A DNA stretch of 10,339 nt, from contig JAJYSI010000071.1 in assembly GCA_021793635.1 (NCBI GenBank), forward strand, positions 1 to 10,339. Direction: 5' to 3'. Made by a program: the position numbers and the translations under genes. The stretch comes from Bacteroidota bacterium. Its GTDB lineage: Bacteria; Bacteroidota; Ignavibacteria; Ignavibacteriales; Ignavibacteriaceae. Below, one piece after another: positions 1-7,349 of the stretch; positions within the stretch are counted from its first letter, which is position 1; every line of letters begins with the position of its first letter. A model generated the notes under the pieces. That model was not told the origin of the DNA. It worked only from the letters and a program-made list of their open reading frames with translations, and ran no database searches.

Positions 1-570
1 AGGCCAGATACGCAGCTGTTCCGGGAAATTGTAGTTGCCCGGATGGGTCATCATAAGAATACCTGACTTTCCGGCGTCAGAAACTCCGTTTAGGTCTGTC
101 CACCGGGCGCGGGTGCCGTTGCCATTACTCTTGTTTTTCCCTTCGGAGGTCAACAAAGTAGCGTTTTTATCGTCCCATTTCTCCGTAGCCCTGATACTAA
201 AACCCTGGTAGCGATAGGCTTTTATGGTCAATGGAGATTCACAAGCCGGATTAGGGGGGGAGCCAGAATCGATCAGCCACACTTTCTGGTCAGTATCTGC
301 ATTCCAGGCTTTAATTTCCCATTTTTCTTTCAGCGCCACCTTTTCACCAGAGGGGGTGGAAGCCTTCAGGTCTACATGATTAAGGATAGCTTCAAATCCA
401 CCGTAAACATCTCCGCTTACTTTCACAGGCACACTTTCAGGGCGAACCGTACCCTGTTCTTTTACCAGATTCCAGAAGTCGATTTCCTCTCCATCGAATT
501 CCGTATGCGTCCAGGGATGCCACAGACCGTAATGGTGGTAATGGTCGGGAGGCTGGATTCTCGAAAGCAT
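1..570 (-). pseudogene. DUF6807 (PF14100, 'PmoA'-like) protein, 5'-truncated and cut by the window edge
   Basis: Reading the minus strand from 570 down to 1 gives an open frame of 190 codons that does not end inside the window. The translation begins MLSRIQPPDHYHHYGLWHPW and continues with DFWNL, then AYRYQGF, ATEKW, LTSEGK and MMTHPGNYNFPEQLRIWP. This is the His-rich core of the DUF6807 family, whose function is not established; many members are exported and lie near sugar-processing genes. Complete members carry roughly 100 or more residues, often with a signal peptide, before the PPDH/PKDH motif. Here those are absent. The three codons before the ATG (571-579, Lys-Gly-Asn) still fit the family pattern G-x-[VM]-L-[ST]-R-I-Q-P, and a stop codon (580-582) sits directly upstream. 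The ATG is therefore probably an internal Met, not the native start. GC content is near one half, unlike the flank. A seven-G run (254-260) keeps the frame but is a likely spot for sequence error. The C-terminal part lies outside the window, so whether the gene is intact there is unknown. Confidence 0.72.
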
Positions 571-641
571 ATTACCTTTTTAAGAAACTATAAATTTAAT
601 CATTTAATATTCTATTTGTAATTAAAAATAAGGATGTAACT
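571..641. other. AT-rich spacer and probable sequence junction
   Basis: This spacer separates the minus-strand DUF6807 remnant from the plus-strand GH172 gene. It is almost entirely A and T. A Shine-Dalgarno-like AAGGA (630-634) sits 7 nt before the ATG at 642. An ATG directly followed by TAA lies at 634-639 and looks accidental. A TCTATTTG at 611-618 is one mismatch from the Bacteroidota -7 element TAnnTTTG, but no TTTG was found at the matching -33 distance, so I do not call a promoter. Confidence 0.45.
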
Positions 642-1814
642 ATGACCTTAAAATTAATTAAACTATTCATAATTTGTTTTATCTTGTTAATAACCACTTC
701 TTCATTTGGGCAAGAAAAATTTGACGGAATAGAAAACAATCTGGGTAATCTTTATAGATTATCAGATGCTCAAAGCCGTTCTATTAGCCCTGAAAATTTT
801 ACAGGTGGCAAAGGCATGGGGGCAATGGAAGATTCCGGGGCTAGTTCATATAATGCAAGAGATCTTGGGAAAGGCTGGAAGTTAAATCCTCTTGTAAGAA
901 TAAAGCCGGGAGCTACATTTACTTTAGCAGATATCAAAGGTCCCGGAGCTATAGAACATATCTGGATGACTCCAAACGGGAATTGGAGGTTTGCAATACT
1001 AAGAATTTATTGGGACAATGAGAAGGAGCCTTCGGTTGAGTGTCCCGTTGGTGACTTCTTCTGTATGGCTTGGGGAAAATATGCTCAAGTTCAATCATTG
1101 GCGGTTGCGGTAAATCCCGGCAGCGGTTTTAACTGCTATTGGACCATGCCGTTTCATAAAAGATGTAAAATAACAATCGAAAATATAAATACTAAAAAAT
1201 TGGTTCTATATTACCAGGTTGATTATGTCTTATCTAAAATTCCCAAAGATGCGGCTTATTTTCATGCGCAATTCAGAAGGGAAAATCCGGTTCCTTATAA
1301 AAAACCATACGTATTGGTTGACAGTATTGAAGGTAAAGGGCAATACGTTGGTACATATCTTGCCTTAGAAGCACATAATTCTGGATGGTGGGGTGAAGGC
1401 GAAATAAAATTTTATATTGACGGAGATAAAAAATATCCAACCATTTGCGGAACAGGTACGGAAGATTATTTTTGTGGATCATATGGCTTTATAACTCGAG
1501 AGAAAAATTCTGCCGGAGTAGAAGTGCCTCATTATACGGAATTCTGCAGTCCTTACAGCGGAATGCCGCAAGTTATAACGGGTGATGGTCTTAATCAGCC
1601 AATGGAAAGATTTGGATTATACAGATGGCATATAACCGATCCGATTAGATTTGACAAAAGCTTAAAGGTTACAATTCAGGATCTGGGATGGCGGAGTGAT
1701 AATCGTTACCGTGCGAGGCAAGATGATATTTCATCAGTAGTATTTTGGTATCAAACAGAACCGCATCATCCATTTCCAAAATTTCCGTCCAAGGATGAAC
1801 TGGAATTGAATTAA
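642..1814 (+). CDS. Secreted GH172 (DUF2961) glycoside hydrolase
   Basis: This 390-residue protein has a signal peptide at residues 1-23 (basic start, hydrophobic core, SFG before Gln24), so it is exported. The rest matches the DUF2961 family, now GH172. Visible family features are GPGAIEHIWMTP (100-111), the PVGDFF stretch (135-140), GWWGEGEIKFYIDG (248-261) and GTGTEDYF (270-277). The glutamates at 252/254 and 274 correspond by motif and spacing to the two catalytic glutamates of the characterised Bifidobacterium enzyme. Known GH172 activities include difructose dianhydride I synthase/hydrolase (alpha-D-fructofuranosidase) and D-arabinofuranosidases or D-arabinanases, so a furanoside substrate is likely but not proven. 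Length is normal for the family. An AAGGA 7 nt upstream supports the ATG. It lies 74 bp before the isomerase gene on the same strand, probably in one transcription unit. Confidence 0.9.
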   Translation: MTLKLIKLFIICFILLITTSSFGQEKFDGIENNLGNLYRLSDAQSRSISPENFTGGKGMGAMEDSGASSYNARDLGKGWKLNPLVRIKPGATFTLADIKGPGAIEHIWMTPNGNWRFAILRIYWDNEKEPSVECPVGDFFCMAWGKYAQVQSLAVAVNPGSGFNCYWTMPFHKRCKITIENINTKKLVLYYQVDYVLSKIPKDAAYFHAQFRRENPVPYKKPYVLVDSIEGKGQYVGTYLALEAHNSGWWGEGEIKFYIDGDKKYPTICGTGTEDYFCGSYGFITREKNSAGVEVPHYTEFCSPYSGMPQVITGDGLNQPMERFGLYRWHITDPIRFDKSLKVTIQDLGWRSDNRYRARQDDISSVVFWYQTEPHHPFPKFPSKDELELN

Positions 1815-1888
1815 CAAGTAAAGTTTATCTCATTAAAAAATTGAAAGTGTATTTAATTATATTTTAAAAAGAATGTAGAAAGTGATAA

Positions 1889-3487
1889 ATGAAGACAGCT
1901 TATTTAGTAGCTAATGGCGACCTACGTTTAACAGCAAATCAGATTTGTGAAGAAGCACAGGCAGAATTAGAAAAGAAAATAATTACGGCATTTGAAAAAC
2001 AGGGCGTAAAAATTATCAGGGCGCATCAATACAATCCGAATAAAAAACATGGATTTATTGACAGCCAAAAATATGGGATTGAGGTATTCAGAAACATACC
2101 CAAAGAAGCACCTTTAATAGTAGCTGAAGCAGTTTGGGAATATACGCAGCATATTTTACCAGGGCTTCTTAATCACAAAGGTCCAATTTTAACGTTAGCT
2201 AACTGGAGCGGACAATGGCCGGGTCTGGTTGGTTTGTTAAATATAAATGCTTCACTTACAAAAGCCGGGGTTGAATACAGCAGTATATGGAGTGAATCTT
2301 TTGATGATGAATTTTTTATAGGAGGGATCAAAAGCTGGATAAAAAATGGAAAAATAGGTCATAATATTTCACATGTTCATTCATATAAAGAAATTGAAAT
2401 ACCGGAAGAAGACTCGCGGCTTGGAGTAGAATATGCTGAGGAATTAAAAAATACTCAGGCAATAATGGGAATCTTTGACGAAGGTTGTATGGGAATGTAC
2501 AATGCAATAGTTCCGGAAGAACTGCTTCACCCAATGGGTATTTTTAAAGAACGTTTAAGTCAGGCAACACTGTATGCAAAAATGCAGACTGTTACAGATA
2601 AAGAGGCTCAAAAAATATATGACTGGCTGAAAGATAAAGGGATGAAATTTAAACTTGGCAACAATGAAGCAACAGACTTAACCGAACATCAAATTATTCA
2701 GCAATGCAAGATGTATATAGCTGCATTGCGAATTGCAGATGAATTTGGCTGCGGTGTAATTGGAATTCAATATCAGCAGGGATTAAAAGACCTATGCCCA
2801 GCTTCGGATTTAACAGAAGGCTTATTAAATAATGTTGATAGACCACCGGTTAATAATGAAGAAACGAATGAAATATTATACGAAGGAGATGCCCTGCCGC
2901 ATTTCAATGAAGCGGATGAATGTGCGGGAATAGATTCTTTTATAACTTATAAGATATGGAAATCTCTGGGCTATTCTCCGGAAACAACATTGCATGACAT
3001 TCGATGGGGCAGACATTATATGGGAAACGGGTTAAATGAATTTGTATGGCTCTTCCAGATTTCAGGTGCAATTCCCGCCGCACATATTGAAGGCGGATAT
3101 GCGGAAGCAGTAAGTGAACGTCAGCCTCCAGTCTATTTTAAACTTGGCGGAGGAACATTAAAAGGAGTAAGTAAACCTGGATACATTGTTTGGAGCCGGG
3201 TATTTATTGATAAAGGAAAATTAAGTTATGATACCGGAATAGGCGAAGTTGTTAAATTACCGCCGCAGGAAATTGAAGAAAGATTAAAGCTGACAACGTA
3301 TCAATGGCCTATTATGAATGTTATCTTAAAGGGAGTAACAAGAGATCAAATGATGGCAAGACACAAATCAAATCATATACAAGTTGTTTATGCTCCGGAT
3401 TTACAAAGCGCCAAAAAGGGACTTCATGTAAAAGCGTCAGCTATGAATGAGTTGGGATTGCAAGTAAGTATTTGCGGTGAAGTATAA
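1889..3487 (+). CDS. L-fucose/L-arabinose isomerase-like sugar isomerase
   Basis: This 532-residue protein has no signal peptide and is therefore cytoplasmic. The length and domain plan fit the metal-dependent FucI/AraA aldose-ketose isomerase superfamily: an N-terminal alpha/beta region (about 1-180), a middle region with ANWSGQWPGLVGLLN (104-118) upstream and GIQYQQGLKD (292-301) plus LLNNVDRPPVN (312-322) downstream, and a C-terminal domain with FNEADECAGID (339-349), TLHDIRWGR (367-375) and RHKSNHIQVVYA (491-502). The acidic residues around 341-344, His369/Asp370 and His492/His496 are candidate metal or substrate ligands; the exact set cannot be fixed without alignment to a structure. FucI enzymes convert L-fucose to L-fuculose and also D-arabinose to D-ribulose. 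Next to a GH172 gene, D-arabinose is an attractive substrate, but this is inference; L-arabinose, L-fucose or another aldose remain possible. The ribosome binding site is weak (AGAAAG at 1877-1882). A 203-bp gap follows. Confidence 0.75.
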   Translation: MKTAYLVANGDLRLTANQICEEAQAELEKKIITAFEKQGVKIIRAHQYNPNKKHGFIDSQKYGIEVFRNIPKEAPLIVAEAVWEYTQHILPGLLNHKGPILTLANWSGQWPGLVGLLNINASLTKAGVEYSSIWSESFDDEFFIGGIKSWIKNGKIGHNISHVHSYKEIEIPEEDSRLGVEYAEELKNTQAIMGIFDEGCMGMYNAIVPEELLHPMGIFKERLSQATLYAKMQTVTDKEAQKIYDWLKDKGMKFKLGNNEATDLTEHQIIQQCKMYIAALRIADEFGCGVIGIQYQQGLKDLCPASDLTEGLLNNVDRPPVNNEETNEILYEGDALPHFNEADECAGIDSFITYKIWKSLGYSPETTLHDIRWGRHYMGNGLNEFVWLFQISGAIPAAHIEGGYAEAVSERQPPVYFKLGGGTLKGVSKPGYIVWSRVFIDKGKLSYDTGIGEVVKLPPQEIEERLKLTTYQWPIMNVILKGVTRDQMMARHKSNHIQVVYAPDLQSAKKGLHVKASAMNELGLQVSICGEV

Positions 3488-3690
3488 AGGTTTACCATTT
3501 TATTTAATCATAAAATAATTAATAACTTTCGTTTAGAAGTTGTTTTTTCAAAATCGCAATTACGTGTGGGCGCTTGAGAATTTAATTAAGTAATATTTAA
3601 ATTACCTTTTCATTTAAAAAAAGAATAATAATATTTATAAGAACAATCTTAAAATAATTTTAGACTTTTAACAATCAATAAAGACTAGTT
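3488..3690. other. AT-rich intergenic region upstream of the ABC importer
   Basis: This 203-bp noncoding gap separates the isomerase from the transporter genes and is the longest in the window. It is large enough for a separate promoter for the importer. I see no confident -35/-10 pair and no clear Bacteroidota-type TTTG/TAnnTTTG pair. TAACTTTC at 3523-3530 is a one-base miss of the -7 element but overlaps the possible terminator listed separately. No clear Shine-Dalgarno sequence precedes the ATG at 3691, which is common in this group of bacteria. Confidence 0.4.
3524..3548 (+). terminator. Weak candidate intrinsic terminator after the isomerase gene
   Basis: AACTTT (3524-3529) can pair with GAAGTT (3536-3541) across a 6-nt loop, giving five Watson-Crick pairs plus one G-T pair. 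A run of six T follows at 3543-3548. The stem is short and weak, so it may only attenuate transcription or mean nothing. It lies 37 bp after the isomerase stop, where a transcript end would be plausible. Confidence 0.3.
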
Positions 3691-4641
3691 ATGAAAATTC
3701 CATCGGTACAAATTTTATTTATCGTTATACTTTCAATATTTTTCTCTTCTTGTAAGAGTAATAAAGAAAAAGGAGTAAAGCATCAGTATTTAATCGGATT
3801 TTCACAATGCAACAGTGCTGAGCCCTGGCGCGAGGCAATGAACAAGCAAATGGAAGCAGAAGCTGCAAAGCATCCGGAAATAAAATTGCTAATTTCTGAT
3901 GCGCAGCAAAGTAATTCAAGGCAGGTAGCCGATGTTGAAAACTTTATTGTTCGCGGTGTTGATTTACTTATGATATCGCCGAACGAAGCAAAGCCGTTAA
4001 CAGGAGTTGTAGAAAAAGCGTATGACAGCGGCATACCGGTAATTGTTATTGATCGGAATATTTCTTCTGATAAGTATACTTGTTTTATCGGTGCGAACAA
4101 CGTTGAAATAGGAAAAGAAGCCGGTGAGTATGCTGCTAAATTGCTTAAAGGGAAGGGTAATGTAGTTGAAATTTGGGGCTTGAAAGGCTCGACACCCGCA
4201 ATTGAAAGACACGACGGATTTATGGAAGGAATAAAAAATTATCCGAATATAAAAATTATTTATTCTCAAGACGGTGCCTGGCTGCGGGAAAAGGGAAGAA
4301 CTATCATGGAAAATGCTTTACAGAGATATAATAATATTAATTTAGTATTTGGGCAGAATGACCCTATGGCAATAGGAGCTTATCTGGCTGCTAAAAATGT
4401 CGGCAGAGCAAAGAGTATTTATTTTATAGGTATTGACGGATTGCCAGGACCGGAAGGTGGAATTCAGGCAGTGGCAAACGGTCAGTTAAGTGGTACATTC
4501 ATTTATCCAACCGGAGGGAAAGAGGCTATTCAGACTGCTATAAAAATTTTGAAAGGCGAAAAAGTTCCAAAACAAATCACTCTTTCTAATTATGAAATTA
4601 CACCTAAGAATGCTGAAGAATACCTGGCTGAAAAGAAATAA
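3691..4641 (+). CDS. Sugar ABC transporter substrate-binding lipoprotein, RbsB/YtfQ-like
   Basis: The 316 residues start with a lipoprotein signal (hydrophobic 8-18, FSSC with the lipid-carrying Cys at 21), so the protein is membrane-anchored outside the cytoplasm. The mature part is a two-lobed Peripla_BP_4 fold (PF13407). IGFSQ (35-39) and WR (46-47), DAQQ (70-73), GVDLLMISP (89-97), VIDR (119-122), ERHDGF (172-177), GQNDPMAIGA (221-230) and GIDG (247-250) follow the pattern of the ribose/galactofuranose binding proteins. The GFSQ..S..WR start and the I-x-R-x-x-G-F motif are closer to E. coli YtfQ (galactofuranose) than to RbsB as I recall those sequences. The ligand is therefore likely a furanose or pentose, but identity needs an alignment of pocket residues. 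It is the first gene of a compact importer operon, 17 bp before the ATPase gene. Confidence 0.9.
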   Translation: MKIPSVQILFIVILSIFFSSCKSNKEKGVKHQYLIGFSQCNSAEPWREAMNKQMEAEAAKHPEIKLLISDAQQSNSRQVADVENFIVRGVDLLMISPNEAKPLTGVVEKAYDSGIPVIVIDRNISSDKYTCFIGANNVEIGKEAGEYAAKLLKGKGNVVEIWGLKGSTPAIERHDGFMEGIKNYPNIKIIYSQDGAWLREKGRTIMENALQRYNNINLVFGQNDPMAIGAYLAAKNVGRAKSIYFIGIDGLPGPEGGIQAVANGQLSGTFIYPTGGKEAIQTAIKILKGEKVPKQITLSNYEITPKNAEEYLAEKK

Positions 4642-4658
4642 AAAAATAAAATAATTAA

Positions 4659-6164
4659 ATGCTAAAGTTTTCAGGTATTAAAAAGTCATTCAAGGGAGTA
4701 GAAGTATTACATGGTATTTCCTTTGAAATTGAAAAAGGAAGTGTAACAGCTATAGTAGGCGAGAATGGGGCGGGGAAATCGACACTGATGAAAATATTGA
4801 GCGGTGTATACGCAGAATATGAAGGTGAAATTTTTATTGATAATCAAAAGATATTCTTTAAGAATCCTAAAGAGGCAAAAGATTTAGGAATATCTATCAT
4901 TCATCAGGAGCTAAGTTGTTTTCCAGACCTAACAGTTGCCGAAAATATTTTTATTGGAAACGAACCGGTAAATAAAATAGGGCTTTTGGATTTTTCAAAA
5001 CTAACCAGAGATTCGGAAAAAATATTGGAAGAATTCAGCTTCCCATATTCTTCAAATATAAAAGTTAAGAATCTTAGTGTCGGATGGCAGCAAGTAGTTG
5101 AAATTGCCCATGCGCTTTCAAAAGATGCGAAGATTATTATATTTGATGAACCGACATCCGCCCTAACCGAAAACGAAATAAAAATTCTTTTCGAAAAAAT
5201 TCGCGTGTTAAAACAAAGGGGTAAGGCTGTTATTTTTATTTCACATCGTTTTGAAGAAATTTACGATATTGCCGATGACATTATTGTCCTGCGTGATGGA
5301 AATTTTATTGGTAAATATGGGACGAAAGAAATTTCGCGCAGTGAGCTAATAAATAAAATGGTGGGTAAGGAATTAATAGAAACAAATAAAATAAAACATT
5401 CTCCATCAGATGAAGTTGTTTTTCAAGTGAAAGATTTAACAGTTTTTGATAAAAATAAAATTTATCTCTCCGGTATATCGTTCGAATTAAGAAAAGGAGA
5501 AATATTAGGCTTAGCAGGATTACTCGGCTCCGGAAAATCGGAATTATTAAAATTTTTATACGGAGAATTTAAATCATCATATACTGGAAAGATCTTTTTA
5601 GGCAACGGAGAATTCAAACCAAAATCAGCAGTGCATTCCTTAAAGAGGAATATTTTTTATTTATCCAAAGATAGAAAGGCTGAAGGGATTTTTGCAGGGC
5701 TTGACCTAATAAACAACAGTATTATTTCTGATCTGGATGATAATTCTTCTTTAGGAATATTGCACAAAAAGAAAATAAACAGGATTGTAAATGATCAATT
5801 TAAAATGCTGAATATAAAATTTAATTCACTTCGACAGCCGATACAGACATTGAGCGGAGGCAATCAGCAAAAAGTTTTAATTAGCCGGGGAATGCTGACA
5901 AACCCGTATATCATGCTTCTTGATGAACCAACCAGAGGAATTGATGTCGGTGCAAAAGAAGAGATTTATAATTTGATGAAAGAATTAAGCAGAAGAGGTA
6001 TTTCTTTTATTGTTAGTACTTCAGAAGTACCGGAGTTATTAAAAATTTGCGATCGTGTGCTTGTACTTTTTAATGGTGAACTTACCGCAGAATTAAAAAC
6101 GAAGGAAACAGATACAAAAAATATTTTGCATTATACATTAAATCAAAAAGAAGAATATGCTTAG
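4659..6164 (+). CDS. Sugar ABC transporter ATP-binding protein (two fused NBDs), RbsA/YtfR/XylG family
   Basis: This 501-residue cytoplasmic ATPase carries two ABC domains, as is standard for the ribose/xylose/galactofuranose class. NBD1 has Walker A GENGAGKS (34-41), Q-loop Gln83, signature LSVGWQQ (139-145), Walker B with Asp163/Glu164 and switch His196. NBD2 has Walker A GLLGSGKS (287-294), signature LSGGNQQ (398-404), Walker B with Asp422/Glu423, and STSEVPE (453-459) where a switch histidine would be, a replacement normal in this family. The second Walker A keeps the canonical Lys-Ser; RbsA-type second domains often read GxxGAGRTE instead, so this site may bind ATP better than usual. The protein energises uptake through the permease encoded next. 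The genes overlap by 8 bp (ATGCTTAG at 6157-6164), which suggests translational coupling. Confidence 0.94.
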   Translation: MLKFSGIKKSFKGVEVLHGISFEIEKGSVTAIVGENGAGKSTLMKILSGVYAEYEGEIFIDNQKIFFKNPKEAKDLGISIIHQELSCFPDLTVAENIFIGNEPVNKIGLLDFSKLTRDSEKILEEFSFPYSSNIKVKNLSVGWQQVVEIAHALSKDAKIIIFDEPTSALTENEIKILFEKIRVLKQRGKAVIFISHRFEEIYDIADDIIVLRDGNFIGKYGTKEISRSELINKMVGKELIETNKIKHSPSDEVVFQVKDLTVFDKNKIYLSGISFELRKGEILGLAGLLGSGKSELLKFLYGEFKSSYTGKIFLGNGEFKPKSAVHSLKRNIFYLSKDRKAEGIFAGLDLINNSIISDLDDNSSLGILHKKKINRIVNDQFKMLNIKFNSLRQPIQTLSGGNQQKVLISRGMLTNPYIMLLDEPTRGIDVGAKEEIYNLMKELSRRGISFIVSTSEVPELLKICDRVLVLFNGELTAELKTKETDTKNILHYTLNQKEEYA

Positions 6165-7191
6165 AAATAATAAACTCAGGTTTGCGGAAAATGACTGGAT
6201 GAAGCCGGTAGCGGGAGTAGTAATTATTTTTATAATGTGCGTTATTATTTCTCCTGTTGATAATCATGGTAATATGGTATTTTTAAAATTTGAAAACCTA
6301 ACTAACGTTTTACGGCAGGTATCAGAAAACGGAATTATTTCTTTAGGAATGACTTTGGTAATCATTGCCGGCGGTATAGATCTTTCAGTCGGTTCCATTC
6401 TAGCATTAAGTGCAACGATTACAGCATTCGGATTAATGGATTGGCAGTTAGGTTTTATTATTACCGTAGTCATTGCATTATTGGCTGGCAGCGTTGTCGG
6501 ATTCTTAAACGGTGCTATTACTTCATGGGGAAAAATGCAGTCATTTATTGTTACCTTAGCTACGATGACTGCAGCCAGAGGATTAGCACTTTTTATTTCT
6601 AATAATAATTCGCGTGATATTGGTTTTGGACCCGGAGCGGCACCCACAATATTTAAAATCTTTACTACAAATTATCTTGGTGTACCTTTCCCCGTATATA
6701 TTTTTATATTCGTGACGATTTTTTTTCTTATAATTTTAAGAAAATCAAAATTCGGAAGATATGTATATGCAATTGGAAGTAATGAAGAAGCAGCCGTTCT
6801 GGCGGGCTTAAAGGTAAAATGGATTAGGACATACACGTTTGTTATTATTGGGTTTCTTTCGGGATTAGCCGGTGTAATTCATACAGGTCAATTACTTCAA
6901 GGTAATCCTAACGATGGAGTCGGTTATGAATTAGATGCAATAGCGGCGGTTGTTATTGGCGGCACTAGTTTAATGGGAGGGAAAGGAAGTTTAGAAGGAA
7001 CTTTTGCCGGCGTTTTAATTATTGGATTATTGAGTAACATTTTGGGGCTGCATGGAATTCAAAAAGATTTTCAACTCATGCTTAAAGGAGCTATAATTGT
7101 TGCCGCAATTTTTATTCAGGAAAGCGGATTCCGGTTTAAGCTTTCAAACTATTTTAATTTTAATAAGAAAATATCCGACGAAAAATTTTAG
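6157..7191 (+). CDS. Sugar ABC transporter permease, RbsC/YtfT/YjfF family (BPD_transp_2)
   Basis: This is a 344-residue integral membrane protein with about eight to ten hydrophobic segments, the first near 16-32. Family hallmarks are AGGIDLSVGS (71-80), YAIGSNEEAAVLAGL (204-218), and ELDAIAAVVIGGTSLMGG (258-275) followed by GSLEGTFAG. It forms the membrane channel for the sugar delivered by the upstream lipoprotein. Only one permease is present, whereas the E. coli galactofuranose system has two (YtfT and YjfF), so a homodimer as in the ribose transporter is expected. The start overlaps the ATPase stop by 8 bp. The next ATG, codon 15 (6199-6201), would still leave all membrane segments, but the overlapping start fits the operon better. 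Confidence 0.93.
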   Translation: MLRNNKLRFAENDWMKPVAGVVIIFIMCVIISPVDNHGNMVFLKFENLTNVLRQVSENGIISLGMTLVIIAGGIDLSVGSILALSATITAFGLMDWQLGFIITVVIALLAGSVVGFLNGAITSWGKMQSFIVTLATMTAARGLALFISNNNSRDIGFGPGAAPTIFKIFTTNYLGVPFPVYIFIFVTIFFLIILRKSKFGRYVYAIGSNEEAAVLAGLKVKWIRTYTFVIIGFLSGLAGVIHTGQLLQGNPNDGVGYELDAIAAVVIGGTSLMGGKGSLEGTFAGVLIIGLLSNILGLHGIQKDFQLMLKGAIIVAAIFIQESGFRFKLSNYFNFNKKISDEKF

Positions 7192-7349
7192 TTGTTGTTA
7201 ATTTTTTTTAATCAGAACCAAAGGGATTATTAATAAGGGATCATTTTAACAATCATATTTTTTACAATTCTTTTTTAGTATAGAATATAAAATAGATTCT
7301 ACCACTTAATATTTATCAATTATCTTAAGTAATAAAAAGAGGAGCATTT
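7192..7349. other. AT-rich intergenic region upstream of the hydrolase pair
   Basis: The 158-bp gap holds three kinds of weak signal. An all-A/T hairpin, AAAAATT (7181-7187) with AATTTTT (7200-7206) followed by TTT, overlaps the permease stop and could act as a poor terminator. TTTACA (7261-7266) with TATAAA (7286-7291), spaced 19 bp, resembles a -35/-10 pair. Copies of ATTCT/AGAAT are arranged around it and listed separately. Close before the TTG start there is a strong AGAGGAG ribosome binding site (7338-7344). Confidence 0.35.
7267..7301. repeat. Alternating ATTCT / AGAAT / ATTCT short inverted repeats
   Basis: ATTCT occurs at 7267-7271, its complement AGAAT at 7282-7286, and ATTCT again at 7296-7300, at a spacing of 14-15 bp. 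The right-hand pair extends to a perfect 6-bp inverted repeat, TAGAAT (7281-7286) and ATTCTA (7296-7301), with a 9-nt spacer. This could be an operator near a promoter for the hydrolases, but half-sites this short arise easily by chance in AT-rich DNA. Confidence 0.25.

Noticed and set aside
611..618. TCTATTTG as a Bacteroidota -7 promoter element for the GH172 gene
   Set aside because: It mismatches the TAnnTTTG consensus and has no -33 TTTG partner at the right distance.
376..621. Plus-strand open frame of 81 codons over the left fragment
   Set aside because: It lies opposite the minus-strand DUF6807 reading frame, which has clear family motifs; the plus-strand product has no recognisable features and runs through the junction.
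634..639. ATG-TAA start-stop unit just before the GH172 gene
   Set aside because: A two-codon unit inside the ribosome binding site spacing arises easily in AT-rich DNA; a similar ATG-TTA-TGA occurs at 8712-8720, with no sign of a regulatory role for either.
1815..1888. Regulatory RNA or promoter between the GH172 and isomerase genes
   Set aside because: The 74-bp gap is featureless AT-rich DNA with no repeat, hairpin or promoter pair that stands out.
3783..4100. Minus-strand open frame of 105 codons inside the binding-protein gene
   Set aside because: It overlaps a confident plus-strand gene completely and shows no ribosome binding site or family motif.
6264..6647. Minus-strand open frame of 127 codons inside the permease gene
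   Set aside because: It is fully contained in a well-supported permease gene on the other strand, and its product resembles no known family; it is a mirror effect of the permease codons.
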